DNA of 40,076 nt. Origin: a virus. The stretch covers positions 1 to 40,076 of IMG/VR virus record IMGVR_UViG_3300035142_000041. The stretch is one strand, 5' to 3'. Shown here piece by piece: positions 29,298-36,729 of this stretch. Positions within the stretch are counted from its first letter, which is position 1. Each line of letters starts with the position of its first letter. The position numbers were made by a program, and so were the translations under genes. Below the pieces are notes generated by a model that was not told the DNA's origin, ran no database searches, and saw nothing but the letters and a program-made list of their open reading frames with translations.

Positions 29298-29346
29298 AAA
29301 AAAAAGAGAGGCGCGCCCCCAACAATTTCCCAAATCGCGCCTCTCT
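29298..29346 (-). terminator. Leftward intrinsic terminator inside the rightward operon
   Basis: Arms at 29305-29315 and 29336-29346 (AGAGAGGCGCG and its complement) form a perfect 11-bp GC-rich stem with a 20-base C-rich loop. On the minus strand the stem is followed by about eight U. On the plus strand it is followed by AATTT, so it acts mainly against antisense transcription, or as a strong hairpin in the plus transcript. Confidence 0.6.
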
Positions 29347-29373
29347 AATTTAAAATGTAGGAAAAGGTATAAA

Positions 29374-29457
29374 ATGAGTAAAAATACAAAAAAAGAAGAA
29401 AAAAAAGAAATATTCTACACAGATGATAACCGGGTTGTTATCATAAAAAAGGTATAA
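29374..29457 (+). CDS. 27-residue small protein
   Basis: A short frame (MSKNTKKEEKKEIFY...) starts after AGGTATAAA and ends 1 base before the XRE gene. Its codons for D-N-R-V-V-I-I contain an 8-bp inverted repeat (ATGATAAC/GTTATCAT, 29424-29443), which may be an operator or coupling hairpin for the regulator. Confidence 0.45.
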   Translation: MSKNTKKEEKKEIFYTDDNRVVIIKKV

Positions 29458-29458
29458 A

Positions 29459-29749
29459 ATGCGAATCGGAAAACTTTTGAAATATAACAGAGAAAGAGAA
29501 TACTTGAGTGTAAAAGATTTGGCGAATGTATTCGGAATGTCACCCGGTCATCTGAATGACATAGAAAATGGAAGAGTTTTAGTGCCGATCAGCGGGAAAT
29601 ATTACAAAAAAATAGCAAGATATCTAAAAATGACGGTAATTCAATATTTAAAAATAGCATTTGAAGAAAGATTAAAAAAAAGAATTAGTGAAGAAAAAAA
29701 GATAGAATCAACAAAAAATTCAAGGTTTGGCAATGGGAAAAATTTATAA
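29459..29749 (+). CDS. XRE-family HTH regulator
   Basis: The 96-residue protein has an N-terminal Cro/C1-type helix-turn-helix (residues 5-58: LLKYNREREYLSVKDLAN, SPGHLNDIENGR, YYKKIARYLKM) and a basic C-terminal tail. It could bind the palindromic operators after the -35 boxes at 15, 16.9 and 21.9 kb, but its target is unknown. Confidence 0.75.
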   Translation: MRIGKLLKYNREREYLSVKDLANVFGMSPGHLNDIENGRVLVPISGKYYKKIARYLKMTVIQYLKIAFEERLKKRISEEKKIESTKNSRFGNGKNL

Positions 29750-29767
29750 AATTAAAAGGTATAAACA

Positions 29768-30013
29768 GTGTCAAAAAATAAAAAAACAGAGTTCATTTTA
29801 GAACTTATCGAAAATGGCGACGAAAGCCTGATAGATAAAGTTGTCGAAGTTTTAAAACAAATAAGCAAGAAAAACCGTAGATGGAAGCCTAAAGAGGGCG
29901 AAAACTATTTTTACATAAATGAATGTAGTGTCGTCGACGAAAATGGTTTAAAGTTTTTATTTAAGAGGGGATGTGCCATTTTTGAAAACAGAAAAAGAAA
30001 TAAAAGGAGCTGA
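29768..30013 (+). CDS. Hypothetical protein with a W-K-P-K-E-G-E motif, GTG start
   Basis: The 81-residue protein starts at GTG 29768. Its second half (RRWKPKEGENYFYINECSVVDENG) resembles a small phage domain with the W-x-P-x-x-G-E-x-Y-Y-x-I pattern. The end is very basic. Function unknown. Confidence 0.6.
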   Translation: MSKNKKTEFILELIENGDESLIDKVVEVLKQISKKNRRWKPKEGENYFYINECSVVDENGLKFLFKRGCAIFENRKRNKRS

Positions 30014-30015
30014 GA

Positions 30016-30252
30016 GTGAAATCAACAAAAACTTTTTATTATTGTGAATACTGCAATGAAGAAATTGAAAAAGGACCATTTTTTGATGAACATTTTAAAA
30101 ATGGTTTAATTTGCATAAAAGAAGGAAATATGTTATTGACACAAGAGATTGTTCAAAGAGACGATTTAGAATGTCCAGTAAAAAATATTGACGGTTATTA
30201 TTGCAATCTTGAATGTTTGATAAGTCATTTAAAAAAAATATTGTATAACTAA
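30016..30252 (+). CDS. Zinc-binding hypothetical protein, GTG start
   Basis: The 78-residue protein starts at GTG 30016 after AGGAGCTGA. C-E-Y-C near residue 9 and a late C-N-L-E-C near residue 66, with two Cys between, suggest zinc binding. Function unknown. Confidence 0.6.
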   Translation: MKSTKTFYYCEYCNEEIEKGPFFDEHFKNGLICIKEGNMLLTQEIVQRDDLECPVKNIDGYYCNLECLISHLKKILYN

Positions 30253-30281
30253 TAAAATTGAAAATAAAGAAGGTGTGAAAA

Positions 30282-30728
30282 ATGGCAAACGATTTAAATA
30301 AAGTTGTTTTGATAGGAAGACTTATCAGGGATCCCGAATTGAGAGTTATTCCTAGTGGGACCTCAATTGCTTCTTTTTCAATTGCAAATAGTAAAAATTA
30401 TTTGCAACAGGGGGAGCGAGTAGATAAAGTTTCTTTTTTCAATTGTATTGCATGGGGAAAAACTGGTGAAATAATTGCTCAGTACTGTAAAAAAGGCAAA
30501 CAGATTGCAATTGAGGGACGTTTACAGTCAGATTCCTGGGAAGATAAAGAGACCGGGAAAAAACGTACTAAAGTTGAAATTGTTGTAGATAATTTTCAGT
30601 TTTTATCAAATGCGCAATCAACTGGTGATACATATAATGCATCAGAGGCAAAAGGGTCTAACGCTGGTGATTCAGGTTCTGTACCGGATATCAACAAAAA
30701 TCAATTTGATGAAGATATACCATTTTAG
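30282..30728 (+). CDS. ssb: Single-stranded DNA-binding protein
   Basis: The 148-residue protein is a typical bacterial-type SSB: OB fold over residues 3-108 (NKVVLIGRLIRDPELR, VSFFNCIAWGKTGEI, QIAIEGRLQS, VEIVVDNFQFL), a flexible linker, and the acidic D-E-D-I-P-F tip that binds partner proteins. It serves replication and recombination with the helicase and exonuclease. Confidence 0.95.
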   Translation: MANDLNKVVLIGRLIRDPELRVIPSGTSIASFSIANSKNYLQQGERVDKVSFFNCIAWGKTGEIIAQYCKKGKQIAIEGRLQSDSWEDKETGKKRTKVEIVVDNFQFLSNAQSTGDTYNASEAKGSNAGDSGSVPDINKNQFDEDIPF

Positions 30729-30739
30729 CAGGGGGAAAA

Positions 30740-30964
30740 ATGGCAATAATAGTTTTTTTATATATATCTTGTTTTTTTGTTTTCTATAGTTTAGGAAAAC
30801 AAGTTTTAGAACAACACGGTTTAGAACAAAAAACAAAAAAAGAGCAAAAGAATCTTAAGTTCTGTAATTTTTTATTATCATTGTTTTTCCCGATAACTGT
30901 TTTTATTTTTTGTTTAATGTTTCTATACTTAATTATAGATTTTTTTGTAAGAAAATTTTTTTAA
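30740..30964 (+). CDS. Two-span membrane protein
   Basis: The 74-residue protein has hydrophobic helices at about 2-20 and 45-70 with a charged loop between (KKEQKNLK). Start follows AGGGGGAAAA. Function unknown. Confidence 0.6.
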   Translation: MAIIVFLYISCFFVFYSLGKQVLEQHGLEQKTKKEQKNLKFCNFLLSLFFPITVFIFCLMFLYLIIDFFVRKFF

Positions 30965-30991
30965 AAAAATAATAGATTAAGGAAATTAAGA

Positions 30992-31426
30992 ATGAAAGAA
31001 TCTGATTTTCATAAAGAAGTTGTCAAAAATTTAACAGCTATTGGTGCATATTGCAAAAAACTTGATGACAGACCGGGTGGAAATCGATGCAAACAGCCTT
31101 TCGATTTGTTCGGATCGTATAACGGTAAATCTTTTGCGATAGAATGCAAACAGAAAAAGAAATATGGATCATTTTCAAAATCAGATTTGAACGGGGATCA
31201 AGAAAAAACTTTAACCGATTATGAAAACCAGGGTGGCGGCAAAGCGTTTGTTTTTTTAGATATAAGATTAGCAGATGATTACAGCCATATTTTTATTTTT
31301 TCATGGAAAAATTTAAAAAAAATATGGGAAAAAGGAAGCATAAAAAAAGAAGAATTAAAAAAAATGGAGTATATCGAAGGTGTTAAAGGGTATATTCGAT
31401 TTACAAAATTTATAAAAATGATATAA
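30992..31426 (+). CDS. RecU-like PD-(D/E)XK nuclease
   Basis: The 144-residue protein has the core P-F-D38-L-F-G ... F-A-I-E51-C-K53-Q and the later GGGKAFVFLDIR segment seen in RecU-type Holliday junction resolvases and similar phage nucleases. It is shorter than host RecU (about 200). It may resolve branched DNA before packaging. Confidence 0.7.
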   Translation: MKESDFHKEVVKNLTAIGAYCKKLDDRPGGNRCKQPFDLFGSYNGKSFAIECKQKKKYGSFSKSDLNGDQEKTLTDYENQGGGKAFVFLDIRLADDYSHIFIFSWKNLKKIWEKGSIKKEELKKMEYIEGVKGYIRFTKFIKMI

Positions 31427-31437
31427 TAGGTGTAAAA

Positions 31438-31548
31438 ATGTCAAAACGATTAAAATTCGAAAATTATAAAAAATATAAAGATAAAAAAATGGGCGATTTT
31501 TGGTGTAGTAAAAAAATTATTGAATTTTTAGAAAATTTACATAAGTAA
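31438..31548 (+). CDS. 36-residue basic small protein
   Basis: A short frame follows AGGTGTAAAA. It is Lys-rich with an amphipathic end (KKIIEFLENLHK). Function unknown. Confidence 0.45.
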   Translation: MSKRLKFENYKKYKDKKMGDFWCSKKIIEFLENLHK

Positions 31549-31637
31549 CTACCGCGTTATACGCGTTAGAAATAAAGGCTACGGGCAGCCGATTAAAACA
31601 GTCCGGGTAAAAAATAGTTGTTTAACAAAAAGTAATT

Positions 31638-31654
31638 GCCGGGCTATGCCCGGT
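31638..31654 (+). promoter_or_regulatory. GC hairpin directly before a ribosome site
   Basis: GCCGGGC-TAT-GCCCGGT (7 bp, including one G-U) ends 1 base before AAGGAGG of the 31668 gene. A CGCGT/ACGCG hairpin and a GGCT/AGCC hairpin lie just upstream (31552-31600). No U-run follows any of them. Confidence 0.5.
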
Positions 31655-31667
31655 AAGGAGGACAAAA

Positions 31668-31850
31668 ATGTTAAAAAATAATGTAGAGACAATAGAATAC
31701 AATTTTAGTTTCAAAACATACAAAGGTGATAAAGGGTATTGGGCTGAATGTGTAGAATTGCCAGGTTGCTTCACGCAAGGCGAAACAAAAAAAGAACTCA
31801 GGGCAAATATGTACGAAGCGATAAACTGTCATCTTAGTAGTTTGGAATAG
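31668..31850 (+). CDS. Solitary HicB-like antitoxin-fold protein
   Basis: The 60-residue protein contains the HicB N-terminal pattern: GYWAECVELPGCFTQGET, then ELRANMYEAI. It follows AAGGAGG. No HicA toxin gene is next to it, and no HTH or Arc domain follows. It may neutralise a host HicA or serve a different role. Confidence 0.65.
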   Translation: MLKNNVETIEYNFSFKTYKGDKGYWAECVELPGCFTQGETKKELRANMYEAINCHLSSLE

Positions 31851-31858
31851 AGTAAGAA

Positions 31859-32353
31859 ATGTATTATTTTTGCGAAAGATGTGGTTCGCTTGAAATTGAT
31901 TATATTCAATATTTATCAGGAATAAAATTTAAATGTAGAAGTTGTGATTATGAATATTATCCAAAATCTAATTTTGATCAAGGGGAAAAAGAGGTAATAA
32001 ATATGAAAAAAAGTGATCTGAAGACAGGGATGTTGGTTAAAACAAGGGGCGGGGAGAGACTTATAGTTTTTTTAAATTCATGTGGTGGCGAAGATTATCT
32101 AGTTGACAATACTCATGCTTATTTAAATTTGGCTTCTTACTCTGATGACCTGATTATTTTTCCAAAAAATGTTTTTTTTGATATCAAAACCATCTATGGT
32201 TTCATAGATGGAAATAGGCGTTCTTCTTATTTTTCATTTTCTATCGAAAAACGCAAAATTCTTTGGGATCGAAAAGAAGAATACTTAGTGACAATGCAGC
32301 AAATAGCGGATAAATTTGGTATTAATGTAGAAAATTTAAAGATAAAAAAATGA
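31859..32353 (+). CDS. Zinc ribbon joined to a phage 'MKKSDLKTGM' domain
   Basis: The 164-residue frame starts with a ribbon having C-E-R-C (5-8) and C-R-S-C (31-34). From residue 49 it continues as MKKSDLKTGMLVKTRGGERL, which looks like the native start of a separate phage protein family. An intact GAGGT ribosome site (31992-31996) precedes that internal ATG at 32003, so two products may be made. Function unknown. Confidence 0.6.
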   Translation: MYYFCERCGSLEIDYIQYLSGIKFKCRSCDYEYYPKSNFDQGEKEVINMKKSDLKTGMLVKTRGGERLIVFLNSCGGEDYLVDNTHAYLNLASYSDDLIIFPKNVFFDIKTIYGFIDGNRRSSYFSFSIEKRKILWDRKEEYLVTMQQIADKFGINVENLKIKK

Positions 32354-32634
32354 AAAATTTTTTAATTTTTTTGTGGTATTTGTGGTGTGCATTCTTAGTG
32401 TTTTGTTTATTTTTAACGTTAATTGCAAAATGTGATGAAGAAGTAGCAAAAGAAAAGAGATGTTATGATAAGTATAAATATAGAATTGACAGTGATTACG
32501 GGCGGTATTGTACAAATGATTATAAAATAAAACAAGGGCATATCCTATTTATAGACGAAATTTCAAAAACTAAAAGAATATTGCAAAGATATGAATTAAC
32601 TGAGTTTATAGAATATGAAGGAATAAAAAAATGA
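32350..32634 (+). CDS. Hypothetical protein with N-terminal membrane helix
   Basis: The 94-residue protein has one hydrophobic helix (3-26, FLIFLWYLWCAFLVFCLFLT) and a charged soluble part with several Cys. It overlaps the upstream gene by 4 bases and the next by 4 bases. Confidence 0.6.
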   Translation: MKNFLIFLWYLWCAFLVFCLFLTLIAKCDEEVAKEKRCYDKYKYRIDSDYGRYCTNDYKIKQGHILFIDEISKTKRILQRYELTEFIEYEGIKK

Positions 32635-32744
32635 TAATTAAAACAAAATATAATTTAAATGAAGAAGTTTGCTATAAAGGTTTTGACCCTATAACTGAAG
32701 AAGAAAAAGAAATAAGAAAAGTGAAAAAAAATGGGAAATATTGA
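32631..32744 (+). CDS. 37-residue small protein
   Basis: ATGA overlap with the previous gene. The sequence (MIIKTKYNLNEEVCYKGFDP...) resembles the start of short phage proteins with a beta-hairpin. Overlaps the next frame by 14 bases. Function unknown. Confidence 0.45.
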   Translation: MIIKTKYNLNEEVCYKGFDPITEEEKEIRKVKKNGKY

Positions 32745-32892
32745 TAAAAATAATTATTTAGAAGATTTAATTAATGACAAAAGTAATAAAGTTAAACTTT
32801 CAAGTGAAAGTGTTTTTTATGTTGAACCTGCGGATATATTAGATAGCGATTCATTTGAAGAGCAGCTTGAGCAATTGGAACATTTTAAATAA
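32731..32892 (+). CDS. 53-residue acidic protein
   Basis: The frame overlaps the previous one. It is acidic with a C-terminal Glu-rich helix (SFEEQLEQLEHFK). Function unknown. Confidence 0.45.
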   Translation: MGNIDKNNYLEDLINDKSNKVKLSSESVFYVEPADILDSDSFEEQLEQLEHFK

Positions 32893-32960
32893 AATAGAAC
32901 AAGTTTTATTTTTATCAAAAATAGTTGTAAACATTATGCGTCAAGGGGAAAAATTAAAGA

Positions 32961-33395
32961 ATGAAAAGAATAAATTTAAATAAACCGTTAATAATCTGCG
33001 GAACAAAATATAAAGTAATAAAAACTAAATATTTAAGAGACGTTGCGGAAACTTTAGACAAAATAGGGTCAATAAGTTATCACCGTAAAGAAATAATTCT
33101 GTATGATAACATACATAAAGACGAACTATACTGTATTTTTTTGCATGAGGTAATTCATGGTATTTTTCATGAAACCGGCATAGCGGATTTAATTGGAGAC
33201 GAAGAAAAATTAGTTGAGATATATTCAAGATATCTCAGCAGAAAACCTCTTTCCTGGTTTTCTTCGCTGGAAAATCTACAAAACGATTCTGTTTTCAAAA
33301 ACAGTGGTTTTGTGCATGAAACGTATAACATTATGTTTTTAACTCTATTCGCGAAAGCAATAAAGGACATAATAGAACACAACTGTTTGAAATAA
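32961..33395 (+). CDS. HExxH zinc metallopeptidase-like protein (ImmA/IrrE type)
   Basis: In the 144-residue protein H62-E63-V-I-H66 stands in LHEVIHGIFHETG, the zinc-protease motif of ImmA/IrrE-like and small phage metallopeptidases. Such proteins cleave repressors in mobile elements. The XRE regulator at 29459 would be an obvious candidate substrate, but they are not adjacent. Confidence 0.65.
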   Translation: MKRINLNKPLIICGTKYKVIKTKYLRDVAETLDKIGSISYHRKEIILYDNIHKDELYCIFLHEVIHGIFHETGIADLIGDEEKLVEIYSRYLSRKPLSWFSSLENLQNDSVFKNSGFVHETYNIMFLTLFAKAIKDIIEHNCLK

Positions 33396-33399
33396 AAAC

Positions 33400-33428
33400 T
33401 TGACAAAAAATGAATCTATTGTTATATT
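33400..33428 (+). promoter_or_regulatory. Promoter for the packaging genes
   Basis: TTGACA (33400-33405), 17-base spacer, TATATT (33423-33428). Start expected near 33435, upstream of the leader hairpin of the small terminase gene. Confidence 0.85.
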
Positions 33429-33446
33429 ATTTACAAATAATATGAT

Positions 33447-33527
33447 AGGAGTTATACCCGGAGTTCTCCTTTTTTTTAATGAACAAACATATTAATCGAA
33501 TCTTCTCCGGGTATAACATTAAAAAAA
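33447..33527 (+). promoter_or_regulatory. Leader hairpin that bridges the Shine-Dalgarno to the small-terminase ATG
   Basis: GTTATACCCGGAG (33451-33463) and CTCCGGGTATAAC (33505-33517) form a perfect 13-bp stem with a 41-base loop. The only good Shine-Dalgarno, AGGAG (33447-33451), is 76 bases from the ATG in the linear sequence, but folding leaves only the 10 bases 33518-33527 between the stem and the ATG. Structure-bridged ribosome sites of this kind are known in T4 late genes. Confidence 0.55.
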
Positions 33528-33983
33528 ATGGCAAAAATAGGAAGACCACCTCTTTTTAAAACACCTGAACAGATGCAAAAGAAAATAGATGAGTATTTTG
33601 ACAAGGTTTGCGGTGTAGAGTTTTTCAAAGATGACGAAACCGGTAAAATCCAACTTGATAACAATAAGAAACCAATAATATTAAGTATTAAACCACCTAC
33701 CGTGACAGGTTTGGCGTTACACCTGGGGTTCAGTGATCGGCAATCCCTTTATGATTATGAAAAAAGAAAAGATGACAAAGAAGTTTATGCTTGCCTTATT
33801 AAAAAAGCAAGAACGCGAGTTGAAAATTATTTAGAAGAGAAAACCACAACAGAAGGAAAAGCCGGGCAAATATTTTTAATGAAAAACCACGGCTGGACTG
33901 ATAAGCAAGAGATAGAGCATTCAGGGAATAAAGAACGACCTCTTACAATAAATATCCAAAACGGCGGAAATGGAAGTCAATAG
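33528..33983 (+). CDS. terS: Terminase small subunit
   Basis: The 151-residue protein starts MAKIGRPPLFKTPEQMQ, with a helix-turn-helix-like centre (PPTVTGLALHLGFSDRQSLYDYEKR) and a helical region (KARTRVENYLEEKT, FLMKNHGW) typical of phage small terminases. It overlaps the large subunit gene by 14 bases. It recognises phage DNA to begin packaging. Confidence 0.8.
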   Translation: MAKIGRPPLFKTPEQMQKKIDEYFDKVCGVEFFKDDETGKIQLDNNKKPIILSIKPPTVTGLALHLGFSDRQSLYDYEKRKDDKEVYACLIKKARTRVENYLEEKTTTEGKAGQIFLMKNHGWTDKQEIEHSGNKERPLTINIQNGGNGSQ

Positions 33984-35178
33984 AGCGTACCCCGAAAAGA
34001 TGCTACCTTTTTTCACATCACGCAAAAGATACAACGTCGCGTGGGGGGGGAGAGGCGGATCAAAATCATGGACCTTTGCGGACATACTTATTTTACAAGC
34101 ATATAGAGAAAAGTTATTTATTCCTTGTTTGCGACAATATCAAGTATCAATCCGAGATTCAGTACATAGATTACTCGCCAGGAGCATAAAGGAATTTAAT
34201 CTAAATCAATATTATCAGATACAAGATAACCGTATAACGTGCGATAATGGGTCTGAGTTTATTTTCAAAGGGTTAGCGCGAAATTTAAACAATTTAAAAT
34301 CGCTCGAAGGTGCAGACAGATGCTGGATAGCAGAAGCACAGGACGTCAGTAAAGAAGCATGGGAAAAACTAATACCGACAATCCGGAAACCAGGTTCACA
34401 ATTTTGGATTGATTTTAACCCGGATGAAGAGGAAGACCCAACTTACCAAAGATTTATAAAAAATCCCCCAGATGACATTCTTTCCGTTTTTATAAATTAC
34501 TATGACAATCCTTTTTTCCCTGATACATTAAGAACAGAAATGGAATATGATAAAAAGTACAATCCAGATGATTTTCCTAACATCTGGTTAGGTGAATGTA
34601 AGAAAGTAACGGCTGCACAGATTATGCGCGGCAAATGGGAAGTCAAAGACTTCGATATTCCGAAAGATGCTATTTTTTATCTCGGATCTGACTGGGGTAA
34701 TACCGGAACAGGAGACCCGGACGCGATAATTAAATGTTATGTGGACGATGGCAGTTTGTATATATGTAATGAATCATATGCGCATGTAATGAATATAGAA
34801 GATTACCAGCAATTTTACAACTCGATGCCAGGCAGCAAGCAATGGAAAATAACTTGCGACAACACGATGCAAAAGTTTAGACGTTATTTGAACGACAGGG
34901 GGTATAATCTTGTAGACGCAAAAAAAGGTCCAGGCAGCGTAGAGGCGGGTATAAAGTTTCTTAGATCTTTCAAGCGTATATATATACACCCACGTTGCAA
35001 GCACACAATATATGAATTTAAAAATTATAAATATAAAGTTGATCAAAAAACTGGTGAAATTCTAAACATAATAGTTGACAAACATAATCATTTAATAGAT
35101 TCTTTACGATATGCGACAGAGAAATTGAATATTGTAAGAAAGCATAATAATAAAACAGCAAGATCGATGGGGTTCTAA
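33970..35178 (+). CDS. terL: Terminase large subunit
   Basis: The 402-residue protein has Walker A G-G-R-G-G-S-K-S (26-33), Walker B around C-W-I-A-E122 (118-122), and the C-terminal RNase H-like nuclease with D241 in LGSDWGN and D377 in HLIDSLRYA. This is the SPP1/PBSX-type (Terminase_3) enzyme that powers packaging and cuts concatemers. Headful packaging would give permuted ends, in agreement with the circular assembly. Confidence 0.95.
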   Translation: MEVNRAYPEKMLPFFTSRKRYNVAWGGRGGSKSWTFADILILQAYREKLFIPCLRQYQVSIRDSVHRLLARSIKEFNLNQYYQIQDNRITCDNGSEFIFKGLARNLNNLKSLEGADRCWIAEAQDVSKEAWEKLIPTIRKPGSQFWIDFNPDEEEDPTYQRFIKNPPDDILSVFINYYDNPFFPDTLRTEMEYDKKYNPDDFPNIWLGECKKVTAAQIMRGKWEVKDFDIPKDAIFYLGSDWGNTGTGDPDAIIKCYVDDGSLYICNESYAHVMNIEDYQQFYNSMPGSKQWKITCDNTMQKFRRYLNDRGYNLVDAKKGPGSVEAGIKFLRSFKRIYIHPRCKHTIYEFKNYKYKVDQKTGEILNIIVDKHNHLIDSLRYATEKLNIVRKHNNKTARSMGF

Positions 35179-35180
35179 CG

Positions 35181-35258
35181 ATGACAGAAAAAGAGATAAT
35201 GAGTTTTCACAATATAACTTATGACGAAAAGACAGAGGGAAAAAATGTCACAGAATGA
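35181..35258 (+). CDS. 25-residue frame between terminase and portal
   Basis: A short frame begins 2 bases after the TerL stop and overlaps the portal start by 14 bases. It has a weak ribosome site and may only couple translation to the portal gene. Confidence 0.25.
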   Translation: MTEKEIMSFHNITYDEKTEGKNVTE

Positions 35259-36729
35259 AAATTTAATCCAAAACGGACAATTTAGCATAGAAATTAAAAC
35301 AGCAGATGACGGAAAGTTAAACGGCCAGCAAGTCGCATGGCTCGTTAACAAAGCCGACAAAGTTTTAAAGCCACAATACTTAAACAATCAGTTATACGTG
35401 AGTGGAACACACCCGGAGATAAACAAAGCGCCGGCTAAAGATGATCCCGACAACAGGTTGTCTATACCAATACCGCGAAAAGCGATAAAAACAATGTCCG
35501 GATACCTGGCAAAACCGGGTAACGTTATATACACGACGGAAGAAGCATACGCGGAATACTTGACAAAAGTTTTTAAGGAAAATTACGAATCTTTAGAGAC
35601 AAACAGAGCTCTTGAAGAAAGTTTGACAAATGGGAGAGCATTTGAAATACATTATTACGTTGACGGAGAATTGCCACAGTTCAAGTTTGTCGACCCGAAA
35701 GAAATAATTACTATATACAGTGCAAATATAAAACCAGAATTATTATATTTTATACGGTATTGGACAGTCGTAGAACTCGACGCAAAAGGAACAGAGAAAA
35801 TAATATATTATGCGGATGTTTATTACCCTGATGTGATCCAATCATGGAAAGTAGAAGGTGTCGCAGGCATGCGCAGCACAGGCGTAATAAGCGGAGAATA
35901 TACTTTTTTAGGCGAAGTGGAACATTTTTACGGCGTGCCCCCTCTTGTTGAATATAACATCTCGTTAGACAAAAGCAACTTTATTGATCACGTTAAGCCG
36001 ATCAACGATAGTCTTGATAAGTTGTATTCCTATGATGTAGCTAATGAGATTGAAAAGTTAGCTAATGCTTATTTAGCGCTTGCAGATAAGATAGACGACG
36101 TGCGAGAAGACGAAAACGGCGAAACTGCGTTAGATAAAATGAAGCGCACAAAAATTATAGAGCTTCAGCCGGGAGAAGGAAAAAGCATCGACGGTTTAGT
36201 TAAATATATTATAAAGAATATAGATACAAGCTTTCTTGAGTTTAGCGCCAAAAATTTAGAGCGTTTAATTTATCAGATGCTAAGCGTAGTAAATTTTGAT
36301 TCTGAAGATTTCGCAAACGCAGCAAGCGGAATTTCGTTAGCCTATAAACTCCTGGGTATGGAGACGCAAGCAAGCGTTGTTGAAGCTAATTTTCAAGCAG
36401 GATTACAACAACGTATAACGTTAATCAACAATATAGCAGAAGTCAAAACCGCCGGATTTCAGTCATACCCCGTTAACATCACAATGAAACGTAATTTGCC
36501 GTTTGACAAAACAGAATCAGCGGAAATAATAGAAAAATTGTGGGGCAAATTAAGCAAACAAACTTTAATAAAAATGTTTGGCGGGGACCTGGTTGATAGC
36601 GTAGAAGAGGAGCTTAAGCGCATAACAGAAGAACAGGACCAGGCATTTGAAAGAAATTTAGAGTTACAAACAAAAATAGAAGAACCTCGACTGGACGAAG
36701 ATGACGAAGATGGCGAAAAAGACATATAA
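35245..36729 (+). CDS. Portal protein (SPP1 gp6-like)
   Basis: The 494-residue protein starts at ATG 35245 after GAGGG. It shows typical portal segments: NRLSIPIPRKAIKTMSGYLAKPG, ALEESLTNGRAFEIHYYVDG, then a stem region and SAKNLERLIYQMLSVVNF, followed by an acidic C-terminal tail. It forms the ring at the capsid vertex through which DNA passes. It overlaps the MuF gene by 20 bases. Confidence 0.9.
   Translation: MSQNENLIQNGQFSIEIKTADDGKLNGQQVAWLVNKADKVLKPQYLNNQLYVSGTHPEINKAPAKDDPDNRLSIPIPRKAIKTMSGYLAKPGNVIYTTEEAYAEYLTKVFKENYESLETNRALEESLTNGRAFEIHYYVDGELPQFKFVDPKEIITIYSANIKPELLYFIRYWTVVELDAKGTEKIIYYADVYYPDVIQSWKVEGVAGMRSTGVISGEYTFLGEVEHFYGVPPLVEYNISLDKSNFIDHVKPINDSLDKLYSYDVANEIEKLANAYLALADKIDDVREDENGETALDKMKRTKIIELQPGEGKSIDGLVKYIIKNIDTSFLEFSAKNLERLIYQMLSVVNFDSEDFANAASGISLAYKLLGMETQASVVEANFQAGLQQRITLINNIAEVKTAGFQSYPVNITMKRNLPFDKTESAEIIEKLWGKLSKQTLIKMFGGDLVDSVEEELKRITEEQDQAFERNLELQTKIEEPRLDEDDEDGEKDI

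Noticed and set aside
33479-33556. Short frame MNKHINRIF... in the loop of the terminase leader
   Set aside because: It has no Shine-Dalgarno, only an anti-Shine-Dalgarno-like CTCCT upstream, and it would overlap the terminase start.
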